From Pelagicoccus enzymogenes (lineage in GTDB: Bacteria; Verrucomicrobiota; Verrucomicrobiia; Opitutales; Opitutaceae), in contig NZ_JACYFG010000036.1 in NCBI RefSeq assembly GCF_014803405.1, forward strand, positions 62,001-126,000: a DNA stretch of 64,000 nucleotides, read 5' to 3'. Position numbers and translations under genes: made by a program. Below are positions 7,543 to 16,262 of the stretch, in pieces (positions within the stretch are counted from its first letter, which is position 1; each line of letters starts with the position of its first letter). The notes under the pieces are model-generated. The model was not told where the DNA came from. It worked only from the letters and a program-made list of their open reading frames with translations, and ran no database searches.

Positions 7543-9528
7543 ATGAACCGACTGACCCAAACCCTCGCGGTCCTTGGAGTGGCTGCGCTTAGTCCCATGG
7601 CATACCCCAACCACCACGAATCCCCGTCCCCTATTTCCATCGACCTCGACCACACGGGAGACCCCATCAACCCTTTCATCTACGGGCAATTTATCGAGCA
7701 CCTCGGACGCTGCGTCTACGGCGGAATCTGGGCCGAAATGCTGGAGGATCGCAAGTTCTACTTCCCCATAACCGAAGACTACAATCCCTACAAAAGCCTG
7801 CAAGACACCCAGTTTCCCGTGGTCGGCGCCTCGCCTTGGCAAATCCTCGGTGCCCCCACTGGGCTGCAAATGACCACCGCCGAATCCTTCGTCGGCCAGT
7901 ACACCCCCGCCCTTGCCGCCGGCACCGCCATCCGCCAGCACGACCTCGCCATCGTCTCCGGGCAATCTTACGACGGCTACATTTGGCTGCGCAACGCCGG
8001 CTCCGAACGCAGCACCGTGGAAGTCAGCTTATCCCCCAACGCCCAAGGCAAGAACGCCCAGAGCGCGACCTTCACCGTGCCGGAAGGCGAGTATCAAAAA
8101 TTTCCCTACACCTTCACCGCCTCCACTGACAGCGACAAGGCGAGCCTCACCGTAGGGGTCACCTCCGGGCACGTCCTGGTCGGCACCCTCTCCCTCATGC
8201 CCGCTGACAACATCCGCGGCATGCGGGCCGATACTCTCGCACTCCTCAAGGAGCTCGACTCCCCTATCTACCGCTGGCCGGGCGGCAACTTCGTCTCCGG
8301 CTACAACTGGCGCGACGGCATAGGCGACCGCGACCGCCGCCCTCCACGTAAAAACCCAGCCTGGACCGGCATCGAGCACAACGACTTCGGCACCGACGAG
8401 TTCATCGACTTCTGCCGCGAAATCGGCACCGAGCCCACCATCGCCGCCAACACCGGCTTCGGCGACGCCTATTCCGCCGCCCAGTGGGTCGAGTACTGCA
8501 ACGCTACCGGCGATACTATCGGCGGCCAGTGGCGGGTCGACAACGGCAACTACGAGCCCTACAACGTCAAGTACTGGTGCGTCGGCAACGAAATGTGGGG
8601 CCCCTGGCAGCTCGGCTTCATGCAGCTCGACCATTACGTTCTCAAGCACAACGAAGTCGCCGACGCTATGCGAGCCGTGGACGACGAGCTCGTTCTAATC
8701 GGAGTCGGCGCCGTCGACCAGATCAACAAGGATCACGATCCCGCCCAAGCCGAGGCCAACAAGCTCTGGTCCGTCGGTATGATGGAAAAGTCCGCCGACC
8801 ACATGGAAATGATCTCCGAACATTTCTACTCCGGCCAAACCCCTTGGACCCAGCAAGGCGAATTGCCCACCCTCGAGCACGTCGTGCTCATGCGCGACCA
8901 AATCCGCCGCATCACCAACGAGCACCGCCGCCTCCAACCCGAGATCGAGGCACTCAAAGGCAAGACCATGCCCATCGCCATGGACGAGTGGAACTACTGG
9001 CATCGCGACTACCAGTATGGCGAACTCGGCTGCGTCTACGACCTCAAGGACGCCCTCGGCACCGTCGTCGCCCTGCACGAATTCTACCGCCAAAGCGATC
9101 TCATCCAAATCGCCAACTACGCCCAAACCGTCAACGTCATCGGCTGTATCAAGACTTCCAAGACAGAAGCCGAATTCGCCACCACCGGTATCGCCCTCAA
9201 GCTCTACCGAGCCCAGTGGCAGCCCATTCCCGTGCAGCTGCCCGTCGACGCGCACGGACACCTCGACGTCGCCGCCTCCAAGTCGGAAGACGGCAAAGTC
9301 CTCACCATAAGCGTGGTCAACCCCACCGACAAGGCCGCCACCCTCGACCTCAACGGCCTTGACCTGCCCACCCGAGCCACTATTTGGACCATCACCGGGC
9401 CAGACCACCGCGCCCGCAACGCCCCTGGCAAGGAACGCCAAGTCGATGCCCTAGAAAGCAACGGCAATCCCCGTCAAGGCATCAAGGCCCCCGCCCTTAG
9501 CTCCGTCCTCTACCGCATCGAGCTTTAA
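7543..9528 (+). CDS. Exported GH51 alpha-L-arabinofuranosidase
   Basis: The 661-residue enzyme has an N-terminal signal peptide (about residues 1-22). The GH51 catalytic domain starts near NPFIYGQFIEHLGRCVYGG. The acid/base Glu is E350 in GNEMWGPW and the nucleophile is E482 in AMDEWNYW, both in the expected context. A beta-sandwich domain follows to the C-terminus. GH51 enzymes remove alpha-L-arabinofuranose from arabinan or arabinoxylan. Its position opposite a furanose-type ABC importer suggests that it releases the imported sugar in the periplasm. The gene ends at a strong terminator. Codon use is very GC-rich at third positions. Confidence 0.93.
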   Translation: MNRLTQTLAVLGVAALSPMAYPNHHESPSPISIDLDHTGDPINPFIYGQFIEHLGRCVYGGIWAEMLEDRKFYFPITEDYNPYKSLQDTQFPVVGASPWQILGAPTGLQMTTAESFVGQYTPALAAGTAIRQHDLAIVSGQSYDGYIWLRNAGSERSTVEVSLSPNAQGKNAQSATFTVPEGEYQKFPYTFTASTDSDKASLTVGVTSGHVLVGTLSLMPADNIRGMRADTLALLKELDSPIYRWPGGNFVSGYNWRDGIGDRDRRPPRKNPAWTGIEHNDFGTDEFIDFCREIGTEPTIAANTGFGDAYSAAQWVEYCNATGDTIGGQWRVDNGNYEPYNVKYWCVGNEMWGPWQLGFMQLDHYVLKHNEVADAMRAVDDELVLIGVGAVDQINKDHDPAQAEANKLWSVGMMEKSADHMEMISEHFYSGQTPWTQQGELPTLEHVVLMRDQIRRITNEHRRLQPEIEALKGKTMPIAMDEWNYWHRDYQYGELGCVYDLKDALGTVVALHEFYRQSDLIQIANYAQTVNVIGCIKTSKTEAEFATTGIALKLYRAQWQPIPVQLPVDAHGHLDVAASKSEDGKVLTISVVNPTDKAATLDLNGLDLPTRATIWTITGPDHRARNAPGKERQVDALESNGNPRQGIKAPALSSVLYRIEL

Positions 9529-9556
9529 GAGCGGCCTGCAGTTTCCCTCACCTACC

Positions 9557-9584
9557 AACGCCTCCCAGCCGGGAGGCGTTTTTC
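9557..9584 (+). terminator. Rho-independent terminator after the GH51 gene
   Basis: A perfect 10-bp stem (AACGCCTCCC paired with GGGAGGCGTT, loop AGCC) runs into a short T-tract, 28 bp after the GH51 stop codon. Confidence 0.9.
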
Positions 9585-9705
9585 ATGCAAGCTGCCGGAG
9601 CCTCGATCCAACAAGTCTTCGATGAAAGGACGGATACCACGCTAGGCTCCTCCTAGCTACACGCTTACACACCATTGGCGAAGGGCTAGATGTTTCGTGC
9701 CAATA

Positions 9706-9961
9706 ATGCCCCCACCCAGTATCCATTTTCAGACGTGCTCAACCATAGCTCTGCTCGCCCCATACTTCGCTGTTTTGCTGAAGGCAGAAAACTTTCTTGA
9801 GCTGAAGAACCTTCGTTTCGAGACACTGGATTCGGCAACTGGGCTATCAGCGAGTTCCTTAAAATATCATCTAGGATGAATTGGGTTATCTCCGGGTCGG
9901 CACCGCCAATGGGCTGAACCGGTACGATGGACGAGAGTTCCAAACGTTTCAGCGAGACTAA
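9706..9961 (+). pseudogene. Eroded N-terminus of a Reg_prop (two-component propeller) sensor
   Basis: From the ATG at 9706 one frame encodes a signal-peptide-like start, then LRFETLDSATGLSASSLKYH, and stops at 9877. The +1 frame continues the same protein from about 9875 with DELGYLRVGTANGLNRYDGR, then stops at 9961. Joined, they match the first repeats of two-component-regulator propeller proteins (GLSxSS...D-GYLWVGTxNGLNRYDG). A frameshift near 9866-9874 and the stop show that the gene is dead. Intact homologues are large periplasmic sensor domains of hybrid kinases or cyclases that often control nearby polysaccharide genes. Confidence 0.65.
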
Positions 9962-9966
9962 GAGAA

Positions 9967-10153
9967 ATCCCAAATTTCAAAGGTGGGAATCCAGCCCCCA
10001 ACCTTGGTCCAGACCGCCCACGTGCAAACGAAAGCTAGAAAAGTTCATGGAGGCTGGCGCCAACTTCGTTTTGGGCAAACCCTTCAGCCCCGACGAACGA
10101 CGCGTCGCTGTTGCTCATTCAATCGAACGCCCAGACGGACCCAGCCGGCAATA
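9967..10153 (+). pseudogene. Possible receiver-domain remnant
   Basis: A short open stretch encodes FMEAGANFVLGKPFSPDERR. This resembles the end of a response-regulator receiver domain (alpha-4 to beta-5, with the conserved Lys-Pro). It has no own start or upstream phospho-acceptor region. It follows directly after the propeller-sensor remnant, so both may be debris of one hybrid two-component gene with an internal deletion. The rest of the gap, to 10223, holds nothing recognisable. The family call is tentative because only about 25 residues are informative. Confidence 0.35.
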
Positions 10154-10223
10154 GCGTTGAACAAGGCCGTCACCCGCATAAGCCCATTTGAACAACGGCA
10201 CTGGCGAGCCCTCGTCGCTAGCT

Positions 10224-13040
10224 TCAATTCCCTAGCGGAGCGAGGTCGCTGCTGAATGGACTCGCTGCCATTTCGAACGTATCCACATCGTCAGGACGCT
10301 TTGGATCGTAGCCCTCGAAATCGTCAATGATGTGTTTCGCGAGCGGCAGCTTGGCGTCGACGATCCCTTGCACTACACACTTCGCCAACTGGTAGGCTCC
10401 GTAGTTGTTGTGGTGGGTCGCGTCCTTGCCCCCCGCGCTGAAGGCCTTGGGAGCGTCTTCTTCGCCAAGGGCCTCGTAAAGCATGACGCTCATGCGCTGC
10501 AGATCAATCAACGACACTTTTTGCGCCTTGGCGACCTCCCGCATCGCCTTCGGGTAGTCCCCGAGCGTGCTCACAATCTTCCCTTTTTCGTCAAATCTAC
10601 GCCGCTCCATGGAAGTGACAAGCACTGGAGTCGCTCCTCGCAAGCGGGCTTCCGCAATCAAAACGTTGAGGTAGGCCTTGTAGGTGGAATTTGCTTCTAC
10701 GTAGGTCTGCGGCCACTGGCGCTTCTGGTCGTTGTGCGTGAATTGGATAAAAAGGTAGTCCCCCTCCTTCATATCCTGCAAAACCTTGGCAAGGCGGAGC
10801 CCTGTCATGAAGGACTTCATGGTCTCGCCAGACTCAGCATGATTAGCGACCGCTATTTCGCCTTCGAAAAAGCGCGGCAACATCTGCCCCCAGCTAGCTG
10901 CCGGCTCGTACGGTTGGTCCGTGACCGTGGAGTCTCCCACCAAGTAAACGGTGGGTACTGCCGCCGGTTCGATACGGATGGAACGAACGCTTGGAGCGGA
11001 TCCGTTGAATTCGATTGTTAGCTTATCGTCCCAGTGCAGCTTGCCGATTTCTCGCTCATTGAGCACGACCGCCGTCCCGCCAGGGGCGAACTTTTCCGGA
11101 GGTACCAACTTCTCGTTACGAGTATTGGCGACTACACTACGCGTCACGAACTCACCCGGCTTGGTATCGACCTTCTCCAGCAGCAGGCGGCGCGACTCGA
11201 CCTTCACCGTATTCGACGAAGCGCTTTGCTCGTCTCCAAATTCGATTTCCAAACGATAGTTTCCATCTTCCGCGGAGACGGAAAAATAGTACGCACCATT
11301 AGCCGATTCCGGACTTGTACCCAAATCATATCCGTATCCACTTTCCTGATCATAGGATTGGTCCGAGGCCACTTCGATATCGCCTCTACGAGTCGCGGCG
11401 GGGTCGAAGCTAAAACGCAAAACGTTCCCGCCGGCGAGGCTTACCGTCATATAGGCAGCGAGGGGATTAGGCTCCAGAGCCCGCAAGCCTTCGGCCACGC
11501 ACTGAGCATTTAGGATTGCACCCTCCAAACTCGTATGGGTGTGGGCGTCTCCAAAAAGGGGATCCACGGCTTTCTTGCCCAAAGCGTCGTACTTGTCCGC
11601 AACCAAGCTGTTGAGATCGACGAAAGAAACGCCTTCCTGCTCAGCCACTTGCTCTGCCCAGTCGCGATAGCTGCCTACGCTGCGATTGATCTTCCCCTCC
11701 TCGTTCCAAGACTTTCTGGGAACCAGGGAACAAACGATCGGCGTCACTCCCATAGCTTCGGCAGTCTGGATGTACTGCCGCAGGTACCAACCGTAGGTGT
11801 GAACGACTTCGTGCTTGCCGGTAAGCATGTTGTCGATGGCTTCCGTTTCCTCGCCAATTCCCTTGATCGTTCCCCGCGCTCGCTTGGCGTCGTTGAGGGC
11901 GATGTTGTCATTGTGCCCGAACTGCATGATCAGGAAGTCGCCTTCCTTCATCATCCCTTTCACCCGCGGCCAGTAAGGACCGGTGAAAAAGGTACGGCTA
12001 CTCAAGCCGCCCACCGCTCGATTGACCACGTTCACCTTCGATTCGTCGAAATGAAGATCCAAGAAAGCGCCCCAGCCCCATTGCCCGTTGGAGCCGTCTC
12101 CACGGCCGTTTCGCACCGTGGAGTCGCCGATAAGGAAAACTGTCGGCTTTTGATTGTCGGCCGGGATGGGGAGCTTCAGCCATGACAAGGTATCCGGCTC
12201 CACCGCCTCCCCCTTCTCCGACAGCCATCCTTCGACGGGATTCGGACGCAGTCCCTTCAGGCCCGCCACAACGGTCTCGGCATTGACCAATGCTCCTTCC
12301 GGTCCAGTGTGCACGTAGTCCTTTGGAAAATACACATCCAGAGCTTCTTTACTCCCCAAGGGCTCGAAGCGATCCACCACGGGGTTGGTAATGTCGATAA
12401 AAGGCACGTCCAATTCCTTGGCGAGCAGGTAGGTCCAATAGCCATACTTTCCGGATCCGCGCTCCAGGCGACCGTTTTTCCAAAGGTTGCGAGCGGTCAG
12501 CGAGAGCAATACAGGAGTCGCCCCTTTTTCCCGCGTATCCGCAATCATCTTACGCATGTAGTGGCCGTAGGTGTAGACAATCTCCCGCTTGCCAGTAACC
12601 GCGTTGAGAATCTCTTCGCTTTCATCGCCAAGCCCCGGCAAACTTCCACGGGCCCGCAGCGGGCGGTTGGAGCCTTCCGGCTCGCGATTGATCGCACCTC
12701 CATCGTTGTGGCCAAATTGGATCAACACCACGTCGCCCACTTCCACTTCCTGCAGCAAGTCGTCCCAAAGGCCTTCCGTGATAAAGGTCCGACTGCTGCG
12801 ACCGCCCCGGGCTCGATTCTGCACCTCTACCTTCTCCGCATCGAAGAACTCCGCAAACGGAGCAGCCCATCCCACCCGATCCGTGCCGTCACCGGCCGCC
12901 GCCGTGGAATCGCCCGCCACGAAGATGCGAGGCAACTTTTCCGATGGGTCCTGAGCAAGGCAAAGGGACGCGAGGGTGGCGACGCCGAGAGATAACAGTC
13001 CCAACAAACGCAGGGGGTACGAAGACTTGCTGAAAATCAT
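10224..13040 (-). CDS. Three-domain SGNH hydrolase, rhamnogalacturonan acetylesterase-like (CE12 type)
   Basis: The 938-residue exported protein (signal peptide to about residue 30) contains three consecutive SGNH/GDSL esterase domains. Domain 1 (about 37-265) has GDST with Ser45, FGHND, and DYVHTGPEG with Asp241/His244. Domain 2 (about 298-525) has GDST with Ser307, FGHND and GDAHTHTS. Domain 3 (about 695-910) has GDST with Ser704, FTHND and DATHHNNYG. A beta-rich, non-SGNH segment (about 530-690) separates domains 2 and 3. Single-domain homologues deacetylate rhamnogalacturonan. All three Ser residues are present, so all may be active. It is divergent from the oligogalacturonate-lyase-like gene. 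Confidence 0.85.
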   Translation of the reverse strand: MIFSKSSYPLRLLGLLSLGVATLASLCLAQDPSEKLPRIFVAGDSTAAAGDGTDRVGWAAPFAEFFDAEKVEVQNRARGGRSSRTFITEGLWDDLLQEVEVGDVVLIQFGHNDGGAINREPEGSNRPLRARGSLPGLGDESEEILNAVTGKREIVYTYGHYMRKMIADTREKGATPVLLSLTARNLWKNGRLERGSGKYGYWTYLLAKELDVPFIDITNPVVDRFEPLGSKEALDVYFPKDYVHTGPEGALVNAETVVAGLKGLRPNPVEGWLSEKGEAVEPDTLSWLKLPIPADNQKPTVFLIGDSTVRNGRGDGSNGQWGWGAFLDLHFDESKVNVVNRAVGGLSSRTFFTGPYWPRVKGMMKEGDFLIMQFGHNDNIALNDAKRARGTIKGIGEETEAIDNMLTGKHEVVHTYGWYLRQYIQTAEAMGVTPIVCSLVPRKSWNEEGKINRSVGSYRDWAEQVAEQEGVSFVDLNSLVADKYDALGKKAVDPLFGDAHTHTSLEGAILNAQCVAEGLRALEPNPLAAYMTVSLAGGNVLRFSFDPAATRRGDIEVASDQSYDQESGYGYDLGTSPESANGAYYFSVSAEDGNYRLEIEFGDEQSASSNTVKVESRRLLLEKVDTKPGEFVTRSVVANTRNEKLVPPEKFAPGGTAVVLNEREIGKLHWDDKLTIEFNGSAPSVRSIRIEPAAVPTVYLVGDSTVTDQPYEPAASWGQMLPRFFEGEIAVANHAESGETMKSFMTGLRLAKVLQDMKEGDYLFIQFTHNDQKRQWPQTYVEANSTYKAYLNVLIAEARLRGATPVLVTSMERRRFDEKGKIVSTLGDYPKAMREVAKAQKVSLIDLQRMSVMLYEALGEEDAPKAFSAGGKDATHHNNYGAYQLAKCVVQGIVDAKLPLAKHIIDDFEGYDPKRPDDVDTFEMAASPFSSDLAPLGN

Positions 13041-13092
13041 AGGAGCTAGAGTTAGACAGAGCTACCGCGCCTAATCCAACTGAGCAATCCCG

Positions 13093-13140
13093 TACAGTCA
13101 GATGAGCACGATCTCCAGCAACTACAGTTGTCGGACTGTA
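13093..13140. promoter_or_regulatory. Nested inverted repeats in a divergent promoter region
   Basis: Between the esterase start (13040) and the lyase-like start (13201) lies TACAGTC (13093-13099) mirrored by GACTGTA (13134-13140). The arms enclose a smaller palindrome CAACTACAGTTG (13119-13130). The arrangement could be a shared operator. No matching box was found in the other divergent pectin-gene region, so this is speculative. Confidence 0.3.
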
Positions 13141-13200
13141 AACATTTATAGCTGGCGGCCTTCTTTGACCCCTGCCGAAAAAGCGGACAAGTTGGAGGCT

Positions 13201-14544
13201 ATGAAACACCCCTTGCTCCCGACCATTGCCGTCGCCGCATGCCTTATGGCAGCTCAGCTCTTCGCCGCTTCTCCCATCGGGACACGGCTTCCTTCGGAAA
13301 AGAAGATCATCTCCGATCCCGTCACTGGCGTGGAGTTGGCCTTCCTCACCAGCAAGCAATCCGGCGACTCCAAGATTTACCAGACCCATCCCCAGTGGAC
13401 CTCCGACGGAGAATGGCTCGTCTTCCGCTCCGACCGCATCCCTGGAGAAGCCCTCGCCGTAAACGAGGCCACCGGCGACATCGTGCAGGTCACCGAAGGC
13501 GGCTATTTCGGCATGCTCACCCTCGCCCGAAAGTCGATGAAACTCTACGTCATGCGCGACCCCGAGCTTCCTGCCACCGAACAACCGCGCTACGGTCGCG
13601 GCGATGCCGACAAGGCCATCGTCGAGGTTGACCTCCAATCCCTCTTCGCCGACAGCGCCGCAGGTACGCTCAAGCCGGCTGACCGCTATCAACGCATCGT
13701 CGGCAAGGTCCCTGGCGATATGGGGGCTGGCGGCGACATGGCCATCGACGCCAACGAGGACGTCATCTACTTCCGCGTCGGTCGCGAGGAAGCCGCCAAA
13801 CACCTCGACCCCAGCGTGGAAATCGCGGAAAACTTCGGCCCCCGCAACATGGGAGCCGGGCCCACCGGCATCGCTTCCATGCACATTCCCACCGGGAAAA
13901 TCGAATTCGTGGCGGCAGCTCCCTTCCAGATGGGGCACATCCAAACCAATCCCTGGGTCAGCGGAGAACTGGTTTTCTGCTGGGAAACGGGCGGCAAGTC
14001 ACCTCAGCGCCTCTGGACCGTCAAGGTCGGTGGAGAAATCGAAGCCCTGTATCCCGAAGCCGAATACGAATGGGTTACCCACGAAGCCATCATTTCTCCC
14101 GACGAAGTCGCCATCGCCATCATGGGTCACAACAAAGTAGGAACCGACGGCGACTGGGGGCCCTCTGGAACTCGCGAAAAGCCTACCGGTCTCGGCATCG
14201 TGAACCTGCGCACCCGCGAGATGCGCATCGCCGGCCAAACCCGCAGCGGTAGCGGACTCTGGCACGTGCACGGCTCCGCCGACGGTCGTTGGGCAGTCGG
14301 GGACGACTTCTCCCGCAGCCTCTACCTCATTGACCGCAAGACCGACGAGATGATGCTGCTCACTACCGGACACAAGCCCAGCGCCCGCGATCACGTACAC
14401 CCGACCTTCAGCCCCGACGGCACTAAAATACAAATACAGTCCGCCATGCTATCCGAAGACGATCGATCCATGAACATCTGCATCGTCTACCTGCCCGACA
14501 GCTTGCTGGATCGCGACTACAGCGGCGTGCTTCGCAAGGACTGA
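13201..14544 (+). CDS. Exported oligogalacturonate lyase-like beta-propeller protein (PL22-type)
   Basis: The start at 13201 is preferred over an in-frame ATG 99 bp upstream because GGAG lies just before it and it opens a clear signal peptide (MKHPLLPTIAVAACLMAAQL). The mature part is a WD40/TolB-like propeller with repeated blade motifs (HPQWTSDGEWLVFRSD, HVHGSADGRWAVGDD, HVHPTFSPDGTKIQIQS). The spaced histidines recall the metal-binding site of oligogalacturonate lyases. Such enzymes cleave unsaturated oligogalacturonides to keto-deoxyuronate. Related propeller lyases act on rhamnose-glucuronate linkages, so the exact substrate is open. Pectin context supports either. Confidence 0.7.
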   Translation: MKHPLLPTIAVAACLMAAQLFAASPIGTRLPSEKKIISDPVTGVELAFLTSKQSGDSKIYQTHPQWTSDGEWLVFRSDRIPGEALAVNEATGDIVQVTEGGYFGMLTLARKSMKLYVMRDPELPATEQPRYGRGDADKAIVEVDLQSLFADSAAGTLKPADRYQRIVGKVPGDMGAGGDMAIDANEDVIYFRVGREEAAKHLDPSVEIAENFGPRNMGAGPTGIASMHIPTGKIEFVAAAPFQMGHIQTNPWVSGELVFCWETGGKSPQRLWTVKVGGEIEALYPEAEYEWVTHEAIISPDEVAIAIMGHNKVGTDGDWGPSGTREKPTGLGIVNLRTREMRIAGQTRSGSGLWHVHGSADGRWAVGDDFSRSLYLIDRKTDEMMLLTTGHKPSARDHVHPTFSPDGTKIQIQSAMLSEDDRSMNICIVYLPDSLLDRDYSGVLRKD

Positions 14545-14557
14545 GCCACAGTCCGGA

Positions 14558-14736
14558 GGAGTGTGTTTGTCACGCACCGACACCTTGCTTGCACCCATCC
14601 TCTCCACGTATCCAAAAATTTGGTTCATCTGCAAAAGCAGTCGGAAAATTGGAGAACGCACGTGCAGCGCGGACGACGCGGAGGTCGTCCCTCCATCTCT
14701 GAGTAGCTCTGGAGGGACCGGTTCCACCCGGTCCGC
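14558..14736. repeat. Palindromic repeat cluster downstream of the lyase-like gene
   Basis: The gap 14545-14871 contains no gene. At 14558-14577 there is a degenerate copy of the 6131 unit (GGAGTGTGTTTGTCACGCAC). At 14672-14736 there is the inverted copy of the composite element at 2461-2523: GACGACGCGGAGGTCGTCCC, a short variable link, then GGAGGGACCGGTTCCACCCG. The variable link differs between the two copies while both hairpin halves are conserved. Confidence 0.75.
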
Positions 14737-14871
14737 TGCGCGCGAGCCGATCTCCACTGAACTCAAGCTCCACACATAAACTTCCAACGGCTGGCCGCAG
14801 ACGGCCAGCCATTTATCTTGTGTAACGAAACCATCGACAAGCGGGTACGTCGTTCTTCAAACTCCGGAGCA

Positions 14872-15642
14872 ATGATCAAACCCTTCATGCAAGGCTTGCG
14901 CGCCTACAAACACGCTCATCACCTGGTTTGGAAGGAGGGCATGTGGAAGCACCTCATCGTTCCCGGATTGCTGAGCATGCTCTATTTTCCGCTCTTCGTT
15001 GGCGGTTTGTTCGGCGGTGCCTTTTTCAGCGTACAGGAACTCAGCACCTATATCAGCGAAAAGTGGTTGCCCAACGAAGTAGCCAATGGCGTGGCTTGGG
15101 GCCTCAGCATCATAGTCGGCCTGCTCGCGATCTACCTCGCGTTCCTACTCTATCGCAGCGTGGTCATGATCATCTACGCGCCCTTTATAGGAGTCATATC
15201 CGAAACGGCCGAAGAAAAGTTTCACGGAACGAAAGGGCCAGGTTTTTCCATTGGCGGACTGATCTATGACCTCTATCGCAGCTCCATGGTAAGCATCATT
15301 ATGCTAGTCATCTCACTCATGCTGACGGTGGTCTGCTGGCTGCTATGGCTGCTCCCCATCGTCGGCGCAGCCATCTACTTCATGGGCATGCTCGTCGTGC
15401 AGGCCTTCTTCGCGGGAGCCGGCTTCATGGATCCCGTTCTCGAGCGACGACGCCTCGGAATCCGCGCCAGCCTCTCCCACTCCAACCGACACAAGTGGCA
15501 TGCCATGGGGAATGGAGCCGGCTTCGTGCTCATGATGTTCATTCCCATCGTCGGCTGGTTTCTTGCCCCCTCCTACGGCATCATTGCCGCAGCCGTCAGC
15601 GGTGTGGACACGCTCTACGATGGCAAAACCTTAAGACGCTGA
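14872..15642 (+). CDS. EI24/CysZ-like integral membrane protein
   Basis: From the ATG at 14872 (GGAG just upstream) the 256-residue product has four to five long hydrophobic segments. It fits the EI24 (DUF540) family, with a VWKEGMWKHLIVPGLLS start and the GAGFMDPVLERRRLG loop followed by NGAGFVLMMFIPIVGW. Family members include the sulfate permease CysZ and uncharacterised membrane proteins. There is no sulfur gene nearby, so no substrate is assigned. The next gene starts 8 bp later, suggesting co-transcription with the acetyltransferase. Confidence 0.7.
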   Translation: MIKPFMQGLRAYKHAHHLVWKEGMWKHLIVPGLLSMLYFPLFVGGLFGGAFFSVQELSTYISEKWLPNEVANGVAWGLSIIVGLLAIYLAFLLYRSVVMIIYAPFIGVISETAEEKFHGTKGPGFSIGGLIYDLYRSSMVSIIMLVISLMLTVVCWLLWLLPIVGAAIYFMGMLVVQAFFAGAGFMDPVLERRRLGIRASLSHSNRHKWHAMGNGAGFVLMMFIPIVGWFLAPSYGIIAAAVSGVDTLYDGKTLRR

Positions 15643-15650
15643 ACTTCTCA

Positions 15651-16205
15651 ATGCCGACCGAAAAAGAGAAAATGATCGCGGGCGAACCCTACGTCGCCAT
15701 GGACCAGGAACTAGCCAGCGAACGCTTAGCCGCTCGCCAAGCGATCCACCGCTACAACGCCAGCGCACCCGAACAGTTCAAGGAACGCGCCCAAATCCTA
15801 GAGCGGCTTTTGGGCGCCTATCACAAGACTGCCTTCATCGAGCCCGAGTTTCGCTGCGACTACGGCTATAACATCCACCTTGGGAAAGCCTTCTACGCAA
15901 ACTTCGGTTGCGTCATGCTCGACGTTTGCCCCATCACCATAGGCGAGTACGTGAAGTTCGGACCGAACGTACAGCTCTACACCGCAGCGCACCCTATCGA
16001 TCCGGACGAGCGAGCCACATTCACCGAATTCGGCAAGCCGATCACCATCGGCGACAAGGTTTGGATCGGTGGCAGTACCATCGTTTTGCCCGGCGTCACT
16101 ATCGGAGAAGGCACAACCATCGGAGCCGGCAGCGTAGTGACCAAACCGATGCCGCCTCGAGTCGTCGCCGCTGGCAACCCCTGCCGCGTGATCCGAGAAA
16201 TCTGA
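15651..16205 (+). CDS. Sugar O-acetyltransferase (maltose/galactoside acetyltransferase family)
   Basis: The 184-residue protein has the N-terminal Mac domain (EKEKMIAGEPYVAMDQEL) followed by a left-handed beta-helix of hexapeptide repeats (ITIGDKVWIGGSTIVLPGVT). The catalytic His lies in YTAAHPIDPDER. It ends with the typical VVAAGNPCRVIREI. Enzymes of this family acetylate free sugars in the cytoplasm with acetyl-CoA, perhaps as detoxification during sugar overload. The start is the ATG 8 bp after the EI24 gene. Confidence 0.92.
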   Translation: MPTEKEKMIAGEPYVAMDQELASERLAARQAIHRYNASAPEQFKERAQILERLLGAYHKTAFIEPEFRCDYGYNIHLGKAFYANFGCVMLDVCPITIGEYVKFGPNVQLYTAAHPIDPDERATFTEFGKPITIGDKVWIGGSTIVLPGVTIGEGTTIGAGSVVTKPMPPRVVAAGNPCRVIREI

Positions 16206-16262
16206 TTTTCTACACGCTGAGAAGCCAGCGTTTCCAATACCCCAAAACCAACCCCTACCCCT

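Noticed and set aside
9686-9973. A 95-codon minus-strand frame in the gap after the GH51 gene
   Set aside because: It is antisense to the recognisable Reg_prop remnant and shows no features of its own.
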